A program made the position numbers and the translations under genes. A DNA stretch of 64,000 nt from positions 41,012 through 105,011 of the forward strand of contig WGMP01000002.1 in NCBI GenBank assembly GCA_016124975.1, given 5' to 3'. The stretch comes from Phycisphaera sp. GTDB lineage: Bacteria; Planctomycetota; Phycisphaerae; Phycisphaerales; SM1A02. Below the pieces are notes generated by a model. It saw only the letters and a list, made by a program, of their open reading frames with translations. It ran no database searches and was not told the origin of the DNA. This document shows positions 42,722 to 49,590 of the stretch, one piece after another (the first letter of the stretch is position 1; every line of letters begins with the position of its first letter).

Positions 42722-43752
42722 GGCCGCCCCCCGCGCTCACGCGACGGCACGAAGCGGAACACGCCGCGGTTTGCGCGCGCGATGTCCGAGAGCACCGTCC
42801 GCCCAGCGTCGCTCGAGAAGCCGATGGTGTTGACGATGACCTCGCGCCCGCGCTTCGCCACATACTCCTCGATGTGCTGCGGCGTCTCGGGCGGAATCTC
42901 GCCGTCGGTGAGGAAGAAGATCACATCGGGCGGCTGCGGCAGCTTGAAGATGATGTCGATCGCCTCGAGCGGATAGGTGCCGCCACGCGGTTGCTGCGTG
43001 TCGAGCCACTGGCGCGTGCGCGCGATGTTCGTGCGGGTCGCGCGCAGCCAGCCGTTGTCGCGCTGGAAGTCGGCGATGATGGCGCCGTTCGAAAAGAGCG
43101 CCACGTAGAACTCCGCGTAGTCGGGCAGCGCGCCGATCGAGCGCTTGAGCTCCGAGATCGCGGTGACGAGCCTGTCCTCCTGCTCCATCGAGCCCGAGAC
43201 ATCGACGATGTAGGCGAACCGCGTGCCGCGCCCGCCGACGCCGAAGAAGCTGGTACCGCCTCCGCCACGGCCGCTGCCGATCCCGATCCCAGAGCCGCTG
43301 CCGCCAGGACCGACGATCGCCCCGATCCCGGGGGCCTCGATCGCGCCGAAAGTCTCCTCCGTGGGGTTGTCCGAGGCGAGTTCCGTGGAGAGGTTCGGAA
43401 TCGGGTCCGTCTCGGTCGTGATGGGCCCGACCACCTGCGGCGACGGGTCGGGGAGCTCGATGTCCTCCGACACGATCTCGACCGCGGGCGGGAGTTCCTG
43501 GAGGCTCAGCTCGACCGCAGGCGGGCCATCGACCACGCGGTCGGGCACCTCGCTCGCCCAGAGCCGCAGCATCACGACCACATGCGCTACCACCGACAGC
43601 GCGAATCCGAGGAGGAGCAGGTGCATCCACCGCTCGCGCACCATGCGGCGGCGCTCCTCGCGGATCAGCCCGTCGGGGGAGAGCCCCTCGCTCGGCGCGG
43701 CGGCGCCAGACGCGCGTCGCTCGAGTTCGGAAGAGGGCGGGGCGGAGGGCAT
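42718..43752 (-). CDS. TonB-like anchored vWA domain protein
   Basis: The 344-residue protein has a cytoplasmic tail of about 43 residues, one transmembrane helix (about 44-64, HLLLLGFALSVVAHVVVMLR), a Pro/Glu-rich periplasmic linker (VELSLQELPPAVEIVSEDIE), a Gly-rich stretch (148-176), and a C-terminal von Willebrand A domain. The MIDAS is complete: D184-V-S186-G-S188, Thr259 in GGT, and Asp283 in LTDGE. Ser53 and His57 in the helix reproduce the Ser-x3-His signature of TonB (S16/H20 in E. coli), which contacts ExbB. A GTG at 43782 is in frame and would add 10 residues. It leads the cluster with exbB, two exbD and the TPR genes. Confidence 0.88.
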   Translation of the reverse strand: MPSAPPSSELERRASGAAAPSEGLSPDGLIREERRRMVRERWMHLLLLGFALSVVAHVVVMLRLWASEVPDRVVDGPPAVELSLQELPPAVEIVSEDIELPDPSPQVVGPITTETDPIPNLSTELASDNPTEETFGAIEAPGIGAIVGPGGSGSGIGIGSGRGGGGTSFFGVGGRGTRFAYIVDVSGSMEQEDRLVTAISELKRSIGALPDYAEFYVALFSNGAIIADFQRDNGWLRATRTNIARTRQWLDTQQPRGGTYPLEAIDIIFKLPQPPDVIFFLTDGEIPPETPQHIEEYVAKRGREVIVNTIGFSSDAGRTVLSDIARANRGVFRFVPSRERGGRP

Positions 43753-43907
43753 GTGGCGGAAGGGAAAGCGGTTCAAAGCCACGCGATCGGTCGGCGCCCG
43801 CCCCTCGGACGCCGAGGGCTGCGGTCCGGCTCACGGCGATACGCAGCGCGGCGGCCCGCATGCACGGGAATCGACGGATGCCAGCATCACAACGCCCGTG
43901 GGTCGGG

Positions 43908-43913
43908 ATTGTA
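43908..43913 (-). promoter_or_regulatory. Candidate -10 element of the ExbBD-vWA cluster
   Basis: TACAAT (minus strand, 43913-43908) matches the -10 consensus at 5 of 6 positions and lies about 155 nt before the vWA start. The -35 region is not well conserved. It is the only promoter-like element found upstream of the cluster. Confidence 0.45.
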
Positions 43914-43951
43914 CGGACAACACGCCCCGAGAGTCTCAGAATCAGTACGAA

Positions 43952-44016
43952 GGATGAGGGCCACGGATGAACCCCACGGATGAACCCCACGGATGAGGGC
44001 CACGGATGAGGGCCAC
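43952..44016. repeat. 13-bp tandem repeat, five copies
   Basis: Five consecutive 13-bp units starting at 43952, 43965, 43978, 43991 and 44004 alternate between GGATGAGGGCCAC and GGATGAACCCCAC. They lie between the vWA gene and the end of pyrH, near the putative promoter of the cluster. Confidence 0.93.
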
Positions 44017-44032
44017 CGATGGGGTCGCCAGA

Positions 44033-44776
44033 TCAGAGCGTCGCAACCGCCTCGTCGCGCGTCACGACCGTCCCGATCCGCTCCCCCGCCACGACGCGGC
44101 GGATGTTGCCAGGCGTCTTGTAGTCGAAGACGCAGACAGGCAAGTCGTGCTCCATGCACATCGTGAGCGCCGTGAGGTCCATCACGCCGAGCTGCCGCTC
44201 GATCGCCTCGGCGAAGGTCAGTCGCTCGAAGCGCGTCGCGGTCGGGTCCTTCTTCGGGTCGGCGGTGTAGATCCCGTCGACCTTGGTCGCCTTGAGGAGA
44301 AGACCCGCGTTCAGCTCGATGGCGCGGAGGCTCGCGCAGGTGTCGGTCGTGAAGAACGGGTTGCCCGTGCCCGCGACGAGGATGATGACGCGCCCCTTCT
44401 CGAGGTGCCTGAGCGCGCGCCCGCGGATGAAGGGCTCCGCCACGGCGGGGACGTTGATGGCGCTCATCACCCGTGCGGGGCGCCCGATTCCCTCGAGCGC
44501 CTCCTTGAGCGCGAGGCCGTTGATGACCGTCCCGAGCATGCCCATGTAGTCGGCCGTCGACTGGTGGACGACGCCGTCCTTCGCCATGCGCGCGCCGCGG
44601 ATGATGTTGCCGCCGCCGACGACCACGGCGATCTGGCCGCCGAGGTCGCAGGCCTCCGCGATCTCGCCCGCGATCACCTTCAGTTCCTGCGTGTCGATGC
44701 CGAGCTGCCCCGCGGGCGCGAGGCTCTCTCCACTGATCTTGAGAACGAGCCGCTGAGGAACCTTGCTCGAGGACAT
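44033..44776 (-). CDS. pyrH: UMP kinase
   Basis: The 247-residue amino-acid-kinase-fold enzyme phosphorylates UMP to UDP. Motifs: VLKISGESLAP, IAVVVGGGNIIRG, ADYMGMLGTVINGLAL, RVIILVAGTGNPFFTTDTCA, KVDGIYTADPKKDP and VDLTA-like MDLTALTMC. The ATG at 44776 lies 6 nt after a full promoter. It is divergent from frr, unlike the usual pyrH-frr order. Confidence 0.96.
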   Translation of the reverse strand: MSSSKVPQRLVLKISGESLAPAGQLGIDTQELKVIAGEIAEACDLGGQIAVVVGGGNIIRGARMAKDGVVHQSTADYMGMLGTVINGLALKEALEGIGRPARVMSAINVPAVAEPFIRGRALRHLEKGRVIILVAGTGNPFFTTDTCASLRAIELNAGLLLKATKVDGIYTADPKKDPTATRFERLTFAEAIERQLGVMDLTALTMCMEHDLPVCVFDYKTPGNIRRVVAGERIGTVVTRDEAVATL

Positions 44777-44782
44777 GCGCGC

Positions 44783-44811
44783 ATTGCATCCGTTCCCCGC
44801 GCCGCGGTCAA
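44783..44811 (-). promoter_or_regulatory. Promoter of pyrH
   Basis: On the minus strand: TTGACC (44811-44806), a 17-nt spacer, TGCAAT (44788-44783), then 6 nt to the ATG. The predicted transcript starts at or next to the initiation codon, so it is a good example of a leaderless arrangement. Confidence 0.65.
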
Positions 44812-44847
44812 GCGCCACGCTCGAAGCGATGCGCCACGCATCCCTGC

Positions 44848-44853
44848 TACACT
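44848..44853 (+). promoter_or_regulatory. -10 element of frr
   Basis: TACACT lies 9 nt before the frr ATG, with no Shine-Dalgarno sequence between. The same hexamer precedes the S41 peptidase (625-630), thrS (46015-46020) and, on the minus strand, the CBS gene (33187-33182). No -35 is obvious. Confidence 0.5.
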
Positions 44854-44862
44854 CGCCGCCCC

Positions 44863-45429
44863 ATGGACCTCGACACGATCCTCCTCGAGACAGAGGAGCG
44901 CATGCAGCGTTCCACCGACTACCTCCAGCGCGAGCTGCGGGGCATCCGCACGGGCCGCGCCAGCACCGCGCTCCTCGAGTACATCAAGGTCGACTACTAC
45001 GGCTCGCACACCGACCTGCGCGAACTCGCCGCGATCTCGGTCGCCGAGGCCACGCAGCTCCTCGTCAAGCCGTTCGACCCGGGCGCCAAGGGCGACATCG
45101 TCCGCGCCATCGAGACCTCGGGCCTCGGCCTGAACCCGATGTCGGAGGGCAACGCCATCCGCATCAATGTCCCCGCGCCGAGCGCGGACCGCCGCAAGCA
45201 GCTCATGACGCAGGTCAAGAAGCTCGCGGAGGAGTCGAAGGTCGCCGTCCGCAACGAGCGCCGCGACGCCAACAAGGCGATCGACGCCGCCGTCGCCGAC
45301 AAGAAGAACGCGATCCCCGAGGACGCCGCCAAGAGCGCCAAGGAGGAGATCGACGAACTCACCAAGAAGTTCTGCGACGGCCTCGACGCGCTGGCGACCA
45401 AGAAGTGCGCGGAGATCGAGGAGATCTAA
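44863..45429 (+). CDS. frr: Ribosome recycling factor
   Basis: The 188-residue protein splits post-termination ribosomes together with EF-G. Motifs: ELRGIRTGRASTALLEYIKV, DYYGSHTDLRELAAISV, GLNPMSEGNAIRINVP and RRKQLMTQVKKLAEESKVAVRNERRDANK. The length is normal. It is divergent from pyrH with 86 bp between starts, and is followed by nrdR on the opposite strand. Confidence 0.97.
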   Translation: MDLDTILLETEERMQRSTDYLQRELRGIRTGRASTALLEYIKVDYYGSHTDLRELAAISVAEATQLLVKPFDPGAKGDIVRAIETSGLGLNPMSEGNAIRINVPAPSADRRKQLMTQVKKLAEESKVAVRNERRDANKAIDAAVADKKNAIPEDAAKSAKEEIDELTKKFCDGLDALATKKCAEIEEI

Positions 45430-45470
45430 GCGGCGTTTCGTCGCGTCCGCAGCAGCGGCAAGCGCTCAAG

Positions 45471-45965
45471 CTACCCCTCGAACAGCCGCCGCTGGTCGGG
45501 CAGGTCCTTCGGACTCTCCTGCACGGCCTTCACCTCGGCGGCGATGTCCTCGATGGTGCGGAAGTCCTCGTGCTCGCTCGCGAAGCGGATGTAGGCGATG
45601 TCGTCGAGGGCGCGCAGCCTGCCCGCCACGCGGCGGCCGATCTCGACCGACGGCACTTCCTTCTCGAAGTCGCGGTAGCACCCGTCCTCGATCTGGCGCA
45701 CCATCTCCTCCTTCGCCTCGGCGGAGATCGGGCGCTTGCCACAGGCGGCGAGGATGCCGCGCATGATGTTGTCGGCGTTGAACGGCACGCGCGAGCCGTC
45801 GCGCTTGACGACCGCCAGCCGCTCGGTGCGCTCGACGCGCTCGTAGGTCGTGAACCGCCGACCGCACTTGTTGCATTCACGCCGCCGCCTGACCGCGGCC
45901 CCGCCATCGGCCTCGCGGGAGTCGATCACGCTGTCATCGTCGGCCTTGCAGAAGGGGCAAATCAT
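45471..45965 (-). CDS. nrdR: Transcriptional repressor NrdR
   Basis: The 164-residue protein has an N-terminal zinc ribbon (Cys3, Cys6, Cys31, Cys34; MICPFCKADDDSVIDSR and CNKCGRRFTTYER) and an ATP-cone domain (VVKRDGSRVPFNADNIMRGI). It represses ribonucleotide reductase genes in response to ATP/dATP. TAGGAT (45985-45980) lies 14 nt before the ATG. No NrdR target gene is visible in the window. It is divergent from thrS. Confidence 0.97.
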   Translation of the reverse strand: MICPFCKADDDSVIDSREADGGAAVRRRRECNKCGRRFTTYERVERTERLAVVKRDGSRVPFNADNIMRGILAACGKRPISAEAKEEMVRQIEDGCYRDFEKEVPSVEIGRRVAGRLRALDDIAYIRFASEHEDFRTIEDIAAEVKAVQESPKDLPDQRRLFEG

Positions 45966-46014
45966 CGGCTTCGGACCGCATCCTAGCCGCGCACCGCCCC
46001 CGCCGCCCGCGGGT

Positions 46015-46020
46015 TACACT
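46015..46020 (+). promoter_or_regulatory. -10 element of thrS
   Basis: TACACT lies 9 nt before the thrS ATG; there is no Shine-Dalgarno sequence and no T-box-like leader, since only about 65 bp separate thrS from divergent nrdR. Confidence 0.5.
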
Positions 46021-46029
46021 CGCGTTCCC

Positions 46030-48192
46030 ATGGTCCGCATTACCCTGCCAGATGGTTCCGTCAAGGAGTTCGCCAACGCCCCGACCGCGGGCGAGGTCGC
46101 AGCGTCGATCGGCGCAGGCCTTGCGAAGAGCGCGCTCGGCGCGAAAGTCGACGGCGAGCTCGTCGACCTCGCGCACAGGATCGAGAAGGACGCGTCGGTC
46201 GCGATCGTGACCGCGAAGAACCGCGACGGCACGGTGAGCCCCGACGCCCTCTACCTGCTGCGCCACTCGTGCGCGCACATCATGGCCGAGGCGATCCAGC
46301 GGCTCTATCCGGGCGTCCAGCTTGTCTACGGCCCGCCGCTCGAGACGAGCTTCTACTACGACATGCTGTTCCCCGACGGCAAGGTCATGTCGGCCGACGA
46401 CTTCGAGAAGGTCGAGGCGGAGATGGCCAAAATCGTCGCGGAAAACCGCCCGTTCACCCGCTACGAGCTCGCGATCGCGGAAGGCATGCGGAAACTCGAG
46501 GGCGAAGGCTCGAAGTTCAAGCTCGACAACGCGCAGCGCGCCGTCGAGGCGGGCTCGGCCACGCTCTCGTGGTACGCGACCGGCGAACCCGGCAAGAACT
46601 GGGAAGACCTCTGCCGCGGCCCCCATGTCCCGTCGACCGGGAAGATCGGCGCCTTCAAGGTGCTGTCGCTCGCCTCGAGCTACTGGAAGGGCGACGAGAA
46701 GCTCGACCGCCTGACCCGCGTCTACGGCACCGCCTTCGCCACGAAGGAAGAGCTCGAGCAGCATGTGCGCCTCCAGGAAGAGGCGAAGAAGCGCGACCAC
46801 CGCACGCTCGGCAAGCAGCTGCGTCTCTTCCACATCGACGAGATGGTCGGCCAGGGACTCATCCTCTGGACGCCGAAGGGCTCGATCATCCGCAACGAGC
46901 TTCAGAACTTCATCGGCCAGGAGCTGCGCAAGCAGGGCTATCACCAGGTCTACACGCCACATATCGGCAAGCTCGACCTCTACAAGACGAGCGGACACTT
47001 CCCCTACTACAAGGAGTCGCAGTTCCCCGCGATTCCCGAGGGCGACGACCTCGCGAAGCTCTGCGACTCGGGCTGCTCGTGCGGCGAACTCGTCGCGCGC
47101 CTCGACGGCGTGAGCGCGCAGTTCGCGCGCGAACTGAACGAGCGCACCGGCCGCGAGGTCATCGCGCCCGACCGCGTGATGGCGGCTGACAGGCTGATCG
47201 ACGGTTTCCTCCTGAAGCCGATGAACTGCCCGCACCACGCGAAGATCTTCGCAAGCGAGCCGCACAGCTACCGCGACATGCCCGTGCGCCTCGCCGAGTT
47301 CGGCACGGTCTACCGCTGGGAGCAGTCGGGCGAACTGAACGGCATGACCCGCGTGCGCGGCTTCACCCAGGACGACGCGCACCTCTTCGTGCGCGAGGAC
47401 CAGGTCGCAGAGGAAGTGCTCGGCTGCCTGTCGCTTGTCAAGATCATCTTCGCGACGCTTGGCATGAACGAGTACCGCGTGCGCGTCGGCCTGCGCGACC
47501 CGGACGGCACGAAGTATGTGGGCGACCCCGCAAACTGGGACAAGGCCGAGGCCGCCTGCCGCGACGCAGCGAAGACGCTCGGCGTCCCCTTCAGCGAGGA
47601 GCCCGGCGAAGCCGCGTTCTACGGCCCGAAGATCGACTTCGTCGTGAAGGATGTCATCGGCCGCTCGTGGCAGCTCGGCACCGTGCAGGTCGACTACAAC
47701 CTGCCGATCCGCTTCGACCTCTCGTATGTCGGGCAAGACAACAAGCCTCATCGCCCCGTGATGATCCACCGCGCGCCGTTTGGGTCGATGGAGCGCTTCT
47801 GCGGCGTCCTCATCGAGCACTTCGCGGGTGCGTTCCCCTGCTGGCTGAACCCCGAGCAGGTGCGCGTCCTCCCGATCAGCGAGAAGAGCGCGGCCTATGC
47901 GGACGAACTCCTCGCGGCGCTCAAGGCCCGCGGCGTGCGCGCGACGGCCGACCACTCGAACGACCGCGTGCAGGCGAAGATCAAGGTCGCGGCCGAGGAG
48001 AAGATCCCGTACATGGCGGTCGTCGGCCCGCGCGACGCGGAGAACCGCGTGGTCAGCGTCCGCGCGCGCGGCGTCGAGGCCAACCTCGGTGAGATGCCGT
48101 TCGACGCCTTCGTCGAGGGAATCGCCCGCGAAATCGAGGGCCGATTGCTCTCTGGCGCCCCCGGAACCGTGCAGGCGGGCCTTCGTAGCTGA
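46030..48192 (+). CDS. thrS: Threonyl-tRNA synthetase with a cysteine-bearing insertion
   Basis: The 720-residue enzyme charges tRNA-Thr. It has a TGS domain (1-60), an editing domain with HxxxH at His79/His83, the class II catalytic core (motif 2 RWEQSGELNGMTRVRGFTQD), a zinc ligand Cys400 in KPMNCPHH, and an anticodon-binding domain (from about 610). It is about 80 residues longer than E. coli ThrRS. About 50 of these lie in the catalytic core between SGHFPYYKESQFP and GFLLKPMNCP (roughly 334-392), and include a CDSGCSC cluster (Cys345, 349, 351). The ATG at 46030 gives the family N-terminus MVRITLPDGS. Confidence 0.96.
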   Translation: MVRITLPDGSVKEFANAPTAGEVAASIGAGLAKSALGAKVDGELVDLAHRIEKDASVAIVTAKNRDGTVSPDALYLLRHSCAHIMAEAIQRLYPGVQLVYGPPLETSFYYDMLFPDGKVMSADDFEKVEAEMAKIVAENRPFTRYELAIAEGMRKLEGEGSKFKLDNAQRAVEAGSATLSWYATGEPGKNWEDLCRGPHVPSTGKIGAFKVLSLASSYWKGDEKLDRLTRVYGTAFATKEELEQHVRLQEEAKKRDHRTLGKQLRLFHIDEMVGQGLILWTPKGSIIRNELQNFIGQELRKQGYHQVYTPHIGKLDLYKTSGHFPYYKESQFPAIPEGDDLAKLCDSGCSCGELVARLDGVSAQFARELNERTGREVIAPDRVMAADRLIDGFLLKPMNCPHHAKIFASEPHSYRDMPVRLAEFGTVYRWEQSGELNGMTRVRGFTQDDAHLFVREDQVAEEVLGCLSLVKIIFATLGMNEYRVRVGLRDPDGTKYVGDPANWDKAEAACRDAAKTLGVPFSEEPGEAAFYGPKIDFVVKDVIGRSWQLGTVQVDYNLPIRFDLSYVGQDNKPHRPVMIHRAPFGSMERFCGVLIEHFAGAFPCWLNPEQVRVLPISEKSAAYADELLAALKARGVRATADHSNDRVQAKIKVAAEEKIPYMAVVGPRDAENRVVSVRARGVEANLGEMPFDAFVEGIAREIEGRLLSGAPGTVQAGLRS

Positions 48193-48519
48193 TGAGACGC
48201 CCGCAGGTTCCCGCGATTTTCGCCCTGCAGAAGTGCGGCTTCCGCTTCCCTCGGCTGTCGGAGGTGGTATTGTTCAGGTCCATGACCGACCTTCTGAACC
48301 ACCGCTCCGCATGATGTCGGGCCGTCCACGGCCTGTCCGCGTCGGTGCGTTCGGTCGGTCCGAAGCATGGGTTGTGCGTTCCGCCGGCCTCCCCGCCTCG
48401 GGGAAGCACGCCTCGTCGACTCTCCTCCTTGTGTCTCTGCGCCCCCGTCGATCGTGGCTCGACGAGGTCGCTCCTTCCGCTGCCTGACTTCGCCACGACC
48501 TCGAGAAAGGAATCGAACC
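48193..48519 (+). promoter_or_regulatory. Long leader of infC with a possible leader peptide
   Basis: TATTGT (48269-48274) may be a -10 box. Seven nt later an ATG at 48282 opens a short frame encoding MTDLLNHRSA, with its stop at 48312-48314. The rest of the leader is GC rich and contains CCTCCTT (48424-48430), which could pair with the infC Shine-Dalgarno region AAAGGA. Translational control through this leader is plausible but unproven. Confidence 0.4.
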
Positions 48520-49233
48520 ATATACCCGCCGCGCAGACCGTTTGGTGGCCCCCGCGACAACCGAGACTTCGGGCCCCGCATCAATGACAGGATCCGAATC
48601 TCGCCCGTGCGACTTCTCGACCCAGACGGCGAGATGGTCGGCGTTGTTGAGCTCGATGAGGCCAAGCGCCGCGCCTACGACGCGGGCCTTGATCTCGTGG
48701 AGATCTCGCCCGAGGCGCGCCCGCCCGTGTGCAAGATCATGGACTTCGGCAAGTTCAAGTACGAGCAGTCGAAGAAGGAAAAGGCGAACAAGGCGAAGAG
48801 CAAGGCTTCCGAAATGAAGGAAGTCCGCCTCGGTCGCTCGATGAAGATCGACCCCCACGATGTCGACATCCGCGTCGCGCAGGCGCGTCGGTTCCTCATC
48901 GAGGGTCACCGCGTCCAGATCATCCAGAACTTCCGTGGCCGCGAGATGGCGTTCCGCTCGAGGGGCGACGATCGCATGGAGGACATCATCCAGCGACTCG
49001 CGGATCTTGCGAAGGTCGAGGTTCCCCCGCGCCTGAACGGCCGCCGCATGGGCATGATCCTCGTCCCCGAGAAGCAGAAGGTCGAGGTCTACAAGCGCAA
49101 GATGATCGCGGAAGGGAAGCCCGTTCTGCCGACGATTCCCGAGCAGCTCGAGGAGTTCCACGATCACGACGACGACGACGACGACGATCTCGAGACCGAC
49201 CTCGGGGGCGAGACCGAGACCCCGCGCTCGTAA
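48520..49233 (+). CDS. infC: Translation initiation factor IF-3, probable AUA start
   Basis: The 237-residue protein has the IF-3 N-domain (RINDRIRISPVRLLDPDGEM, VVELDEAKRRAYDAGLDLVE, PPVCKIMDFGKFKYEQSKK) and C-domain (DIRVAQARRFLIEGHRVQII and FRGREMAF), plus an acidic tail with seven consecutive Asp. There is no ATG/GTG/TTG at the proper place. A Shine-Dalgarno sequence, AAAGGA (48506-48511), lies 8 nt before an in-frame ATA at 48520, giving an N-terminus of YPPRRPFGG after the initiator. infC uses rare starts (AUU, AUC, AUA) in many bacteria for autoregulation. rpmI and rplT do not follow, although they usually do. Confidence 0.93.
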   Translation: MYPPRRPFGGPRDNRDFGPRINDRIRISPVRLLDPDGEMVGVVELDEAKRRAYDAGLDLVEISPEARPPVCKIMDFGKFKYEQSKKEKANKAKSKASEMKEVRLGRSMKIDPHDVDIRVAQARRFLIEGHRVQIIQNFRGREMAFRSRGDDRMEDIIQRLADLAKVEVPPRLNGRRMGMILVPEKQKVEVYKRKMIAEGKPVLPTIPEQLEEFHDHDDDDDDDLETDLGGETETPRS

Positions 49234-49268
49234 CCATATTTCAACGCGGCATTTACGATTCCGATTCT

Positions 49269-49298
49269 CATCCCCCGCGCCGCATGGCGCGGGGGATG
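49269..49298 (+). terminator. Terminator-like hairpin after infC
   Basis: A perfect 13-bp stem CATCCCCCGCGCC/GGCGCGGGGGATG with a GCAT loop, followed by TTGCTTG, lies 35 bp after the infC stop. Confidence 0.8.
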
Positions 49299-49416
49299 TT
49301 GCTTGCTCGATGGAGTGGGACTCGATGGAGGATTGGCGGAAACGGACCGTGGATTCGCCGTGTCGCGGCGGGCCGTGGAGCTTTCCCCCAACTCTCTGAT
49401 TCGTTGAAGAACGGGT

Positions 49417-49444
49417 TTGCCTCTCGCGAATTCGGCTCTATCTT
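49417..49444 (+). promoter_or_regulatory. Candidate promoter of the dockerin-type secreted protein
   Basis: TTGCCT (49417-49422), a 16-nt spacer and TATCTT (49439-49444), each 4 of 6 to consensus. It would give a 5' leader of about 140 nt. The rest of the 357-bp gap after infC shows no reading frame of interest. Confidence 0.4.
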
Positions 49445-49590
49445 CGCCGTATCCGTAGAGATGTTGTGCGGCCGCGCGTCGGCCCCGCAGTCGGGCCGGA
49501 GTCGTCACTTGCCGCGGGGCGCGGCCGGCTGGCGCTCGCTTCCCGCCACGCTCTACGCCCCTGCTCAACCCATTCAGCCAGGAGTCCCAC

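Noticed and set aside
33239..43752. Tol-Pal or classical TonB operon
   Set aside because: No TolA, TolB, Pal, TonB C-terminal domain or TonB-dependent receptor is encoded in the cluster.
48367..48519. ATG start of infC at 48367
   Set aside because: The added 51 residues look like untranslated leader; a Shine-Dalgarno sequence sits exactly before the ATA at 48520.
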